From Veillonellales bacterium (GTDB taxonomy: Bacteria > Bacillota > Negativicutes > JAAYSF01), in NCBI GenBank assembly GCA_039680175.1, contig JBDKTO010000049.1, positions 1 through 32,591 on the forward strand: a DNA stretch of 32,591 nucleotides, read 5' to 3'. The notes below the pieces were generated by a model. That model had not been told where the DNA came from and made no database searches. It saw nothing but the letters and a program-made list of their open reading frames with translations. Positions 23,780 through 31,748 of this stretch are shown piece by piece. The translations under genes and the position numbers were made by a program. How positions within the stretch are numbered: position 1 is the first letter of the stretch; each line of letters opens with the position of its first letter.

Positions 23780-24967
23780 ATGGTAAAAATTTTAGGCGGC
23801 ACGGAAAAAATATATAATAAAGCTCTATTAACTGGAGGATTAGCGCATTTTATGCATGATGGAGTTACCGACATGCTGTATGTCTTTTTTCCAATATGGC
23901 AAGCCCAGTTTTCGCTGACATTCACTGAGATCGGTTTTTTGAAAACCCTTTTTTCAGGCACTATGGCCGGTTTTCAAGTACCGTCAAGTTATCTGGCTTG
24001 CCGAATAGGAGGAGTTCGGTTGCTGGTACTGGGGACAGTACTTACAAGCGTTTCCTTATTCCTGTATGGGTGGGCACCAACGCTAGTAGTTTTAGGCTGT
24101 TTACTTATTGCAGGAGGATTAGGCTCAAGTGTACAGCATCCATTATCTTCGTCGCTAATTTCTAACGCTTATCCTGATAATGATGCGCGAAGAGTTGCGC
24201 TGAGTACGTTTAATGTGGCAGGTGATATCGGTAAGCTGCTTTTGCCGGCTGGAGCTTCCTTAATAATAAGTCGGTATAGTTGGCAGGCTGCAAGTCAGGT
24301 TATGGGGATAGTGGGTATAGGAATAGCAATTCTTCTTTTTATAAACAGTAAAAATATAATCTATCAGAATGCCCGGCCAGAAAGTGCAAAACGAGCAAGT
24401 AAATCAATGGTATGGAAAGCAAGCAAAGGCTTTTGGGCTTTGTTAATAATAGGAATGATTGACAGCAGTACGAGAATGGGATTCTTAACTTTTTTCCCTT
24501 TTGTGCTGCAAGATAACGGGGCGGTGGTGACGACAATCGGGTTAGCGCTGTCTCTCATATTTGCTGGGGGCGCTATGGGCAAATTTGTCTGTGGTCTGCT
24601 AGCTACAAAAGTTGGAGTACTCCGGTCGGTCATCATTACGGAGATACTCACATCGCTTTGCATTTTGGGTATGCTCAGTTTTTCATTACATGTTGAAATA
24701 ATGCTGTCTTTGCTTCTCGGGGTGGCCTTAAATGGTACTTCTTCCGTACTTTATGGCAGCGTTCCGGAATTGGTACCGGAAGGAAATAGACAGCAAGCTT
24801 TTGCGATATTTTATACAGCAACGATTGCTTCGGGAGCATTCTCGCCCTGGTTGTACGGAGCTGCAAGTGATATTATCGGAATAAAAGCATCTGTAGTATT
24901 GATAGCGCTAGTGGTATTGTTTGTTATTCCGCTAACCATACCAATCAAGAGAAACCTTGTTTGGTGA
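23780..24967 (+). CDS. MFS transporter, fosmidomycin-resistance (Fsr)-like
   Basis: The 395-residue protein has 12 membrane segments. The start 'GGLAHFMHDGVTDMLYVFFP' and 'LGSSVQHPLSSSLISNAYPD' are typical of the Fsr-like branch of the major facilitator superfamily, whose members export drugs or small organic compounds. I take ATG 23780, 11 bases after GGAGAGG; a TTG at 23771 is too close to that site. It forms an operon with the preceding LysR gene. The substrate cannot be read from the sequence. Confidence 0.83.
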   Translation: MVKILGGTEKIYNKALLTGGLAHFMHDGVTDMLYVFFPIWQAQFSLTFTEIGFLKTLFSGTMAGFQVPSSYLACRIGGVRLLVLGTVLTSVSLFLYGWAPTLVVLGCLLIAGGLGSSVQHPLSSSLISNAYPDNDARRVALSTFNVAGDIGKLLLPAGASLIISRYSWQAASQVMGIVGIGIAILLFINSKNIIYQNARPESAKRASKSMVWKASKGFWALLIIGMIDSSTRMGFLTFFPFVLQDNGAVVTTIGLALSLIFAGGAMGKFVCGLLATKVGVLRSVIITEILTSLCILGMLSFSLHVEIMLSLLLGVALNGTSSVLYGSVPELVPEGNRQQAFAIFYTATIASGAFSPWLYGAASDIIGIKASVVLIALVVLFVIPLTIPIKRNLVW

Positions 24968-25025
24968 TCCCTTTTGACAAAACGGATGGCTAATACCTTT
25001 ATTAGCGCTTTGACAGGAGTATTTT

Positions 25026-25070
25026 TTATATAGCCATAAAGTTGACACTTCAACTTTATGGCTATATAAT
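25026..25070 (+). promoter_or_regulatory. Consensus sigma-A promoter inside a 44-bp palindrome, upstream of MarR-GNAT
   Basis: TTGACA (25042-25047) and TATAAT (25065-25070) match both sigma-A consensus boxes exactly, with the ideal 17-base spacer. They lie within a perfect 20-bp inverted repeat (25026-25045 and 25050-25069, 4-base centre CACT). The -35 box spans the centre and the -10 box is in the right arm, so a dimeric repressor on this palindrome would cover the whole promoter. The MarR gene just downstream is the obvious repressor candidate. Confidence 0.75.
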
Positions 25071-25124
25071 TTAGTTGAAATATCAATCAATTAAAATTGC
25101 TATGGAGGGGTTAAGATTATTAAA

Positions 25125-25580
25125 TTGGAAAATGAAGTACTTCGAGAAGTAGGGTCGTTGGCTCGTTGTATTCAGTCTATAAGTGATATTAAATATCGCC
25201 AAATTAATTTAAAAAGAGGTCAATTTGTTTTTTTAACTCGTATTTGCGAAAATCCGGGTATCAGCTTAATTGAACTTTCCAATATTCTCAGGGTAGATAA
25301 GGCAACATCAACTAAGGTAGTACAAAAGCTGATGAAAGAAAATTATGTTTTAAAAGAACGTAATGATGAAGATAAAAGGGGATGGCATTTGTTTCCTTGT
25401 GGCAAAGCACAAGAGATTTACCAATATATTATTCAAGAAGAGAATCGGAATATTGAAATATGTTTTACGGGATTAAGTATAGAAGAAAGAGATACAGTTT
25501 ATCGATTACTTAAGCGGATGAGTGAAAATATTGAACATGATTGGAAGGAACTCAAACATTATAAGGGCGAGTCAAAATAG
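25125..25580 (+). CDS. MarR-family transcriptional regulator
   Basis: A 152-residue winged-helix protein: a dimerising N-terminal helix, then 'GISLIELSNILRVDKATSTK' as helix-turn-helix and 'LKERNDEDKRGWHLFPCGKA' as the beta wing, then C-terminal dimer helices. MarR proteins bind palindromes and usually repress their own operon until a small molecule binds. The start is uncertain: TTG 25125 gives 'ENEVLREVGSL' but lies 14 bases after GGAGGGG (25104-25110). An ATT codon at 25116 or 25119, in the same frame, is better placed. The promoter-palindrome at 25026-25070 is its probable operator. The GNAT gene follows after 16 bases in the same operon. Confidence 0.85.
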   Translation: MENEVLREVGSLARCIQSISDIKYRQINLKRGQFVFLTRICENPGISLIELSNILRVDKATSTKVVQKLMKENYVLKERNDEDKRGWHLFPCGKAQEIYQYIIQEENRNIEICFTGLSIEERDTVYRLLKRMSENIEHDWKELKHYKGESK

Positions 25581-25596
25581 GACAGGAGGAAATAAA

Positions 25597-26088
25597 ATGG
25601 GAGAAGTTCTAATTACAAAATATACTGACAAATACAGGGAAGATGTTATTGATTTAATTCTCAGTATTCAGCAAAAAGAATTTAATATTCCTATAACAAA
25701 AGAAGATCAGCCTGACTTAAGCAATATAGCCAATTTTTATCAATCAGGGGATGGGAATTTTTGGATAGCTCTTAATAACGGTCAGGTCGTTGGGACGATT
25801 GCATTAATCAATCTAGGAAACCATCAAGGGGCATTGAGAAAAATGTTTGTCAAGGCTGCTTTTAGAGGAAGTAGATATAATGTGGCAAAATCATTATTGC
25901 ACCAGTTAATGATATGGTCTAGCGAGCATGATCTTTATGAAATTTATTTAGGAACTACAGAAAAGTTCCTAGCGGCGCATCGTTTCTATGGAAAGAATGG
26001 TTTTGTACAAGTAAATAAAGTGCTATTGCCAGAGACTTTTCCTATTATGCAAGTTGATACAAGTTTTTATAAACTTAAAATTGAATAA
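25597..26088 (+). CDS. GNAT-family N-acetyltransferase
   Basis: The 163-residue protein shows the acetyl-CoA-binding region 'FVKAAFRGSRYNVAKSLL' (the Arg/Gly loop of GNAT motif A) and 'AAHRFYGKNGFVQV' (motif B, with Tyr as possible general acid). It transfers an acetyl group from acetyl-CoA to an amine of an unknown substrate. ATG 25597 follows AGGAGG (25584-25589); upstream in-frame codons overlap the MarR gene and are not needed. As second gene under the MarR promoter it is probably the induced function, for example detoxification of an amine compound. It ends 18 bases from the convergent protease gene. Confidence 0.85.
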   Translation: MGEVLITKYTDKYREDVIDLILSIQQKEFNIPITKEDQPDLSNIANFYQSGDGNFWIALNNGQVVGTIALINLGNHQGALRKMFVKAAFRGSRYNVAKSLLHQLMIWSSEHDLYEIYLGTTEKFLAAHRFYGKNGFVQVNKVLLPETFPIMQVDTSFYKLKIE

Positions 26089-26106
26089 GGTTAATAATCT
26101 TCGGCT

Positions 26107-27189
26107 TTATTTGAGCGGGGCTATACAACTTAGAATGTCTATCCAGCTATTATTACTTGCAAACGACAGTGCGTCGTAATATGGCTGGAACCGCATGTAC
26201 TGAGTGAAATGATTAGGCAAGTAGATGCTGGGGCCCATTTTTCGATTTTGGATGAATTCGTTTAAGACCGGATAAAAAACAAATTCTGACAATACGTTTT
26301 CAATGCTTTTACAGCAGGTATCGGCTTTGACGAGATTGGCATCAGCTTGTTTTATTAAGTCTTGCAAGCTGATGAGTGCAGACGGTTTTGTCGATAAGCC
26401 GGGTAATTTTTTAAGTAATTTATTATCAAGTATTAGTATAGCCAGGTTATTGATTAATGCTTTCAGCACTATAAAAATTTTTGGAGCCAGCGAAATGGCG
26501 AAAAGGGCAGTATCCAAAGGAAATTTTAGATTAATGGATTGAACTATATTTTTGACAGATGTCTTCACACTATATTTACTTGCTTCATTGCTGATAAGTA
26601 AATTGATGAGAGCATGCCAAGGCAACCCTTGCATGGGGGGATTTTCCTGTGGTACTATCAAATATTTTACGCAATGTCCGGCTAAAGCCAATTCATACCA
26701 AATTTCCACTAAATTCATATAGCAAGTATCAAATACCATAATGTCAATGCTTTTTTGTGTTTGTGTGTAAAAAGAGGATAGTGCCTGGACAAATTCCCGG
26801 ATACTTATTAGATCTATTATTTCGCGGCCGCAATCCATCATTATCCCGGCAAATCCTGCGCTATGCCCGCACATGACCAGCATAAGGCGATTGGCGGTAA
26901 ATTGCGAATATCCCCATAGTAAAAATTCAATAAAGGATGTTGCTTTTCCCATATTGGCGCAGCCCAGGGAATCACTTAGAGCGAGCCAGCCGTTTTTGCT
27001 GATATAACGCCGCGAATCTCGCTGCGCGGCGTTATTTTCCTGCACTTTTCTGCCGAACTGAGCCGCAACATTTATATTCGGAGGAATTCTGATGTTTTGC
27101 AGAACTTTGAATTGTTCTGCCAAGGTTTCTTCCAGGTCATTATTTCCTGCAATATACAGCAGCACAGTCCACTGATCAATCGTTGCCAT
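26107..27189 (-). CDS. Clostripain-like cysteine peptidase (family C11)
   Basis: The 360-residue protein begins 'QWTVLLYIAGNNDLE', the usual C11 opening. The catalytic dyad is His in 'MLVMCGHSAGF' (H109) and Cys in 'VFDTCYMNLVE' (C156). C11 peptidases are Arg/Lys-directed caspase-fold enzymes (clan CD), usually self-activated by internal cleavage. I start at ATG 27189, 11 bases after GGAGGT on the minus strand; an in-frame start at 27222 lies upstream of that site. No signal peptide is seen, so it appears cytoplasmic, unusual for clostripain itself but common among C11 relatives. The divergent neighbour at 27424 encodes a glycine-rich protein, a possible partner. Confidence 0.85.
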   Translation of the reverse strand: MATIDQWTVLLYIAGNNDLEETLAEQFKVLQNIRIPPNINVAAQFGRKVQENNAAQRDSRRYISKNGWLALSDSLGCANMGKATSFIEFLLWGYSQFTANRLMLVMCGHSAGFAGIMMDCGREIIDLISIREFVQALSSFYTQTQKSIDIMVFDTCYMNLVEIWYELALAGHCVKYLIVPQENPPMQGLPWHALINLLISNEASKYSVKTSVKNIVQSINLKFPLDTALFAISLAPKIFIVLKALINNLAILILDNKLLKKLPGLSTKPSALISLQDLIKQADANLVKADTCCKSIENVLSEFVFYPVLNEFIQNRKMGPSIYLPNHFTQYMRFQPYYDALSFASNNSWIDILSCIAPLK

Positions 27190-27423
27190 AGTATTTATTA
27201 TACCTCCGGACAGTATGGTCAACTTCGCTTTTACCGTTGAAAAGCACGGTAGTTTATTTGCTTATAAGGATTAGTTATGTAAAAGCGGGGCTTGATATAT
27301 TTCTATTCAACATGGCCGGCATAAGTGCCCCCAAAAATCGCAGCAGCAAGAATTGAGGTCTCAGGCCAATTTACGAGCATATAATGTAAAAGTGAAAATT
27401 TGCGATAAAGGGCGGATTACTGG

Positions 27424-28215
27424 ATGGAGTCTGTATCATTTGACTATACCGGAGCATTGCAACCGTTTACTGTTCCGGAAGATGTAACCAAAATTACCGT
27501 TACCGCGGTTGGTGCCCATGGGGGCGGAGTTACCCTTACAAGTCATTCTGGTGGCTTCGGGACATCTATTACAGGGGATTTTGTGGTTACTCCCGGTCAG
27601 AATTTAGCGGTGCTGGTGGGGGGAGCCGGCAGAGATGCCATTCATTCGGGAGGCGGTGGCGGCGGATCCTTTGTATGGCGCGGAACAGACTATAGAGACA
27701 TTGCTACGGCTACGCTGCTGGTTGCCGCGGGAGGCGGTGGCGGCGCGGGACTTTCAGGGAATGGACTGGGAGCCGGCACTTCAACTAGTGGCGTTACTGT
27801 CAGCGGCGGCGGCAGCGGCGGTAGCGATGGAGATGGCGGTGGTTATGCCAGCGACGCAGGCGGAGGAGCGGGGATAGCCGGTAATGGCAAGGGGGAGGGA
27901 AGTTCTATGGGGGGAACTGCAATTTATTCCGAAGGTAAGGGAGGAACAAGTACGGACGAAACAAACAGTGGCGCCGGAGGCTATGGCGGCGGTGGGGCAG
28001 GAGGGCCTGTTGGTGTCAATGGTGGGGGAGGCGGAGGCTACAGCGGAGGCGGCAGCGGAAGTATCGCTACTGGCGGAGGCGGTGGTGGTTCCTTTAATGC
28101 CGGTACGAATCAGAATAATACTCCCAGCACCAGAGCCGGCAATGGGACGGTTACGATAAGTTATGGCGCATCAGATCCGTCAACTACGCGGGGACTGCGG
28201 GTTTTCTATCCGTAA
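27424..28215 (+). CDS. Glycine-rich repeat protein (surface or fibre-like)
   Basis: The 263-residue protein opens with a beta domain ('FDYTGALQPFTVPEDVTKIT', 'GDFVVTPGQNLAVLVGGAG') and then has a Gly/Ser-rich body with runs of five or six glycines ('SGGGGGGSFVWRG', 'VAAGGGGGAGL', 'GYGGGGAGGPVG', 'TGGGGGGSF'), closing 'RAGNGTVTISYG'. This is the plan of the glycine-rich domains in bacterial surface proteins, phage tail fibres and animal ALK-type receptors, where polyglycine helices pack together. No signal peptide or anchor is visible. Its codons are GC-rich, unlike the AT-rich flanks. The ribosome binding site is weak (AAAGGG), so the start is less certain. The divergent clostripain-like protease is 234 bases away. 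Confidence 0.7.
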   Translation: MESVSFDYTGALQPFTVPEDVTKITVTAVGAHGGGVTLTSHSGGFGTSITGDFVVTPGQNLAVLVGGAGRDAIHSGGGGGGSFVWRGTDYRDIATATLLVAAGGGGGAGLSGNGLGAGTSTSGVTVSGGGSGGSDGDGGGYASDAGGGAGIAGNGKGEGSSMGGTAIYSEGKGGTSTDETNSGAGGYGGGGAGGPVGVNGGGGGGYSGGGSGSIATGGGGGGSFNAGTNQNNTPSTRAGNGTVTISYGASDPSTTRGLRVFYP

Positions 28216-28352
28216 AGGGAAGCCTTTTTCGGCAAATTTGAACTGGACGATAAAAGGGTTAAATATAAATACGACCAAGTATTTAAAAGCATTGATGTAA
28301 TTTATTTTATAAGAGTGCATGTGTTTAGTATAATTGACAGCTTTTATTCTTA

Positions 28353-28470
28353 AACCGCGTGCCTGTGGTTTGAATCCTCCGGGGAACACTAATTAAAAAA
28401 TAGTAACGGCAAGGCATCAGAGATTTTGAGCCTTGCCGTTTTTGTATTTTAAGCAGTTTTGTACGAGGCT
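28353..28470 (+). repeat. tRNA-Arg-derived repeat, copy F
   Basis: A degraded tRNA 3' half (28353-28391: 'AACCGCGTGCCTGTGGTTTG', acceptor changed to 'GGGGAACAC') is followed by 'atagtaacggcaaggc', terminator and 'taagcagttttgta' tail. It lies downstream of the glycine-rich gene. The spacer 28216-28571 holds no gene otherwise. Confidence 0.7.
28405..28445 (+). terminator. Intrinsic terminator of repeat copy F
   Basis: AACGGCAAGGC (28405-28415) pairs with GCCTTGCCGTT (28430-28440), followed by TTTTT. Confidence 0.8.
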
Positions 28471-28571
28471 TTCATGTACGGGACAGCGGTTTTTCCCGCC
28501 ACTTTATACTCCGGATAGCTTCCGGCGGAAGGTGATCCATCTGTTGCGAAGGGGACTGTAAGGGTGCGCAA

Positions 28572-29438
28572 TTAACCAAGGGCTAGGCAGGTTAGTCCGG
28601 ACAGAATAACGATGGCAGCGGTTATACGAAGTTTAGCGTCTTCTTCCGCCAGGAACCGGGCTCCCATGATGGCCCCGATTAAAATACTGACTTCTCGGGC
28701 GGGGGCGGCATAGCTCACCGGCGTAAAAACCATAACTGTGAGAACAAGAATGTAGGAAAGCGGACACAAAATCGCGACACCAAAAATCGAGCGGCGGTTG
28801 GTTCGCCATTGTGTAATTGCGTTTTCACGGTTTTTCAAGGCATAGGGCAGCATCAACAAAGCCTGACCGACAGTAGTGCCCCAATACAGCAGTATTGGCG
28901 GAACCGCCATATTGCTGACTGCATACTTATCCCAAAGGGTGTAGCCAGCAATAAAAACTCCGGTGAAAACAGCAAACAGAATAGCCGAGGAGGCTTTACT
29001 TTCGGCATACTTTGCCGGGTTGCCTAAAAGAAGAAATACACCGACTGCGATAAACAGGGTACCTGTTAATGCAATGAAAGACGGGTGTTCTCCCAGAAAA
29101 AAGATGGCAGCCAGTGTCGACAGCAAGGGGCCTGTACCACGGGCCAGAGGATAAACGAGCGAAAGGTCACCGGCTTTATATCCTTTATTTAGCAATAGGA
29201 AGTATCCGACATGAAGAATAGCACTTCCCAGCATAAAAATGATGTACCCCCAGTGGAATGAGGATCTTGTAATCCATAGCAAGGCAATAACAACCGGGAT
29301 ATACAGTACGGATGCAACCACATTAAACAACCACACGAACACAGCTCCGCCACAGGCTTTTTTGGATATAAAATTCCATGTTGCATGAAAGAAGGCTGCA
29401 CCGATAAGAAGCAGTAAGGCCAGAACGGTCAAATTCAT
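28572..29438 (-). CDS. EamA/DMT-family permease
   Basis: The 288-residue inner-membrane protein has about ten segments in two EamA halves. 'ATWNFISKKACGG' near the start, 'YPLARGTGPLLSTLAAIFFL' closing the first half and 'SYAAPAREVSILIGAIMGAR' in the second are typical of drug/metabolite transporters. Members export or import amino acids, sugars or metabolites; the substrate is unknown. The ATG (29436-29438) has GGAGGAA upstream on the minus strand. It is divergent from a LysR gene, its probable regulator. Confidence 0.85.
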   Translation of the reverse strand: MNLTVLALLLLIGAAFFHATWNFISKKACGGAVFVWLFNVVASVLYIPVVIALLWITRSSFHWGYIIFMLGSAILHVGYFLLLNKGYKAGDLSLVYPLARGTGPLLSTLAAIFFLGEHPSFIALTGTLFIAVGVFLLLGNPAKYAESKASSAILFAVFTGVFIAGYTLWDKYAVSNMAVPPILLYWGTTVGQALLMLPYALKNRENAITQWRTNRRSIFGVAILCPLSYILVLTVMVFTPVSYAAPAREVSILIGAIMGARFLAEEDAKLRITAAIVILSGLTCLALG

Positions 29439-29504
29439 TTCCTCCTTTTACATATCCTAATGATAACAGTATTGAATATTTTCCAGCTTCATGTTAATTT
29501 TAAA

Positions 29505-29563
29505 TATAGAATGACAGAATGTAAAACGAGAAAACTTTGTATTTAATATTGAAATATTCTATA
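29505..29563 (+). promoter_or_regulatory. Spaced 8-bp inverted repeat between EamA and LysR genes
   Basis: TATAGAAT (29505-29512) and ATTCTATA (29556-29563) are perfect complements 43 bases apart in the 137-base divergent spacer. LysR tetramers often bind two half-sites at such distances. Chance occurrence in AT-rich DNA is possible. Confidence 0.3.
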
Positions 29564-29575
29564 GGTGGTGGCAGG

Positions 29576-30463
29576 GTGTATTTTTTGGGAATCGAAGCGT
29601 TTCTAGCCATTGTACAAACCGGCAGTCTAACGAAGGCCGGTGATTTGCTAAATTTAACACAAGCGACTATCAGCTATCGATTGAAAACCCTGGAGCATCT
29701 CTTGGGAAATACCCTAATCGAACGTAATAAAGGCGCCCATACCGTTTCTTTAACTATATTTGGAAGAAATTTCATTAATGTAGCAGAACGTTGGCGAGTA
29801 TTAAAGCTAGAGACAGATTCTTTGTGTAGTGACCGACCGGAATTGCATCTTTCGATTGGCGGTTCCATGAGTCTGAACCGCTATCTTTTGCCGCCGGTAT
29901 TTCAGGCACTCAGCAAACATATACCCGAAATACAACTTCGGGTTCGTACAGAGCATTCCTGTGAACTCTATAAATGTATTGAGCGGCGGGAAGTTGATGT
30001 AGCCTTTGTGAAAAGGGAACTGTCATTGCCTAACATTGAAATAGAGACTTTTTATATTGATGAGATGGTATTGGTCAGGCCTTTCACTCCTGACAATATT
30101 GCAATGAAATCGGTTCACCCGCAAGAGTTGCGAGGCGAGCATGAGTTGTATATCAATTCGACCGGGTGGGGTTCCGCTTACCAAACATGGCATGACCAGT
30201 GGTGGGGGTCTGGCTGTTCAGCCCGCATTAGAATTGATAGTACCGGAATGATCTTTCCGATGATGCAGGATTCCAGGCAATGGGCCATCGCTCCCAAGAC
30301 GATAGCCACTGCATTTATCAAATTGGGCCAATGCGTTATCCAACAGCTATCTGATCCGCCGCCGTCCATGGTATATTATAAAATCACACATACCTGTCCC
30401 AAGCCGGTAACCATGGAGAGCCTCAATATATTGAACCGCTATCTGGGGCTGATTAATCAATAG
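29576..30463 (+). CDS. LysR-family transcriptional regulator, GTG start
   Basis: The 295-residue protein begins 'VYFLGIEAFLAIVQTGSLTK' with the helix-turn-helix 'AGDLLNLTQATISYRLKTLE'; the effector domain starts near residue 80. I choose GTG 29576, preceded by GGTGGTGG; the frame is open further upstream but without a ribosome binding site. It is divergent from the EamA permease gene, so it most likely controls that transporter. Confidence 0.85.
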   Translation: MYFLGIEAFLAIVQTGSLTKAGDLLNLTQATISYRLKTLEHLLGNTLIERNKGAHTVSLTIFGRNFINVAERWRVLKLETDSLCSDRPELHLSIGGSMSLNRYLLPPVFQALSKHIPEIQLRVRTEHSCELYKCIERREVDVAFVKRELSLPNIEIETFYIDEMVLVRPFTPDNIAMKSVHPQELRGEHELYINSTGWGSAYQTWHDQWWGSGCSARIRIDSTGMIFPMMQDSRQWAIAPKTIATAFIKLGQCVIQQLSDPPPSMVYYKITHTCPKPVTMESLNILNRYLGLINQ

Positions 30464-30748
30464 GAGACTCTTCTATTGTTTTGTCGATGTTCACAATAAG
30501 CATCGAATTTTCGCTAAAGAATGGGGTTGTTTGCTGGTTCTTTTTCTAACACTGCTCAAACCGGCGCGAAGAATTTCAATTTCTTTGTTTAGTGTTGTCA
30601 CGTTCAACATGGATTTCCGCTTACTTATAACGAAACTTTCTGAAATGCTTAGTGAAATCAATGCTTTCCGGGATTTCGCCGTAGCAAGTACTACGTTATG
30701 AGTCAAAGACACGTAACGATTTGTAGTTTTCAGCGATGACAAAGGTTC
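30464..30748 (+). other. Spacer without a recognisable gene
   Basis: A minus-strand open frame (30491-30742, 83 residues, Ser/Lys/Arg-rich) exists but has no ribosome binding site and no family resemblance. A small dyad (CGATG 30485 / CATCG 30501) follows the LysR stop. The spacer ends where group II intron reverse-transcriptase homology begins. Confidence 0.4.
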
Positions 30749-31493
30749 GAGACCATTTTGCTAAGTTTTTCAGAAATTCAGATCTACTGCGGTTGATCGT
30801 ACGCTTTCTTAAACAGGGATCATGGAACAGGGCAAAAACGATGTGACGGAAATGGGAACGCCACAAGGGGGGGAATTATATCTCCTACTTTGGCGAACGT
30901 ATACCTGCACTATGTACTGGACCTGTGGTTCACCGTCAAAGTGAAACGGGAAAGCAGGGGAGAGGCATATCTCATCCGGTATACCGATGACTTTCTGTGC
31001 TTCTTCCAGTACCAAGAAGATGCTGAAACTTTTAATCAGAAGCTCATTGAGCGATTGAGGAAATTCAATCTGGAGATAGCGGAAGGCAAAACAAAAGCAT
31101 TGAATTTGGACGCTTTGCGCAAGAAAGGCGTGCACGGCGAGGAGAAGGTAAACCGGGAACTTTTGATTTTCTCGGATATACGCATTACTGTAACCAGAGT
31201 CAAAATGGAAGATTCCGCGTCAAGAGGGCAACCAGTAGGAAGAAATTCCGAGCGAAGCTAACAAGCCAACCGCTTTTGCACAATGGCTTCACGAGAATAT
31301 GCATACAGAGATAGGAGAGCTAGTAAGACAAGTTAATGCTAAGTTAGTTGGGCATTACCGCTATTACGGGGTAACCGATAACAGCGGCAGAATTCATGGC
31401 TTTGCATATTTCATACGGCGTAACCTTTTCGCTGCGCTGAATCGTCGGAGCCAGAAAAAGAGTCTTACATGGGAAAAAATTCGCAAAACTTAA
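30749..31493 (+). pseudogene. Group II intron reverse transcriptase/maturase, truncated and frameshifted
   Basis: Homology runs through three or more frames. 'NSDLLRLIVRFLKQG' (about 30776), then 'NDVTEMGTPQGG', then after an expanded G7 run at 30867-30873 the frame 'ANVYLHYVLDLWF' with the catalytic 'YLIRYTDDFLCFF'. From about 31160 another frame reads 'FDFLGYTHYCNQSQNGRFRV', and the last frame (31299-31493) holds 'MHTEIGELVRQVNAKLVGHY', the thumb/domain X part. The active-site 'YTDD' is a variant of the usual YADD. At least three frameshifts and a missing N terminus mean no functional enzyme. It belongs with the domain V/VI RNA downstream. Confidence 0.8.
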
Positions 31494-31565
31494 CGAGCGA
31501 TTCCCACTTGCAAGGCAAGAATCTATGTGAATGTATATAGCTAACGAAGTGAATGATGTTGTGAA

Positions 31566-31638
31566 GAGCCGGATGCCTTAATAGGGCACGTCCGGTTCTG
31601 TGAGGGTTGTGCACCGTGAGGTGGCGCTTCTACTCGAC
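31566..31638 (+). ncRNA. Group II intron domains V and VI
   Basis: Domain V (31566-31599, 34 bases) starts GAGCCGGATG and ends GCACGTCCGGTTCT. The outer strands GAGCCGGA and TCCGGTTC pair over 8 bp and contain the catalytic AGC; length and sequence fit the bacterial consensus. Domain VI follows and ends near 'TCTACTCGAC' (31629-31638), which carries the likely branch-point A and the 3' splice site. Downstream DNA (31639 on) is the 3' flank. Confidence 0.75.
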
Positions 31639-31748
31639 CACGTGTCCTGCACTTTTGAGGAGAGGAGGCCTAACTTTATAAATGTGAATTACTGCGATAG
31701 AGCGAGATAAACAAAGAAAAACGTTTGATTATTAAGGGAGGAGATAGA

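Larger units (their letters stand above)
30749..31638 (+). mobile_element. 3' remnant of a group II intron (reverse transcriptase remains plus domains V-VI)
   Basis: The segment holds broken pieces of an intron-encoded reverse transcriptase, a maturase-like end and a recognisable RNA domain V and VI. The 5' part of the intron (domains I-IV start and the first third of the protein) is missing, so it cannot splice or move by itself. Both protein and RNA parts are in the expected order and orientation, which makes a chance match unlikely. Confidence 0.75.

Noticed and set aside
27635-28159. Two Ala/Glu-rich frames inside the glycine-rich gene
   Set aside because: They are off-frame readings of GGC/GGA glycine repeats and have no starts of their own.
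3394-28440. The spaced repeats as a CRISPR array or integron attC array
   Set aside because: Spacing is thousands of bases, there is no cas or integron integrase gene, and the repeated core is clearly tRNA 3' half plus terminator rather than an attC-type imperfect palindrome.
30491-30742. An 83-residue minus-strand frame before the intron remnant
   Set aside because: Start lacks a ribosome binding site and the Ser/Lys/Arg-rich sequence matches nothing I know.
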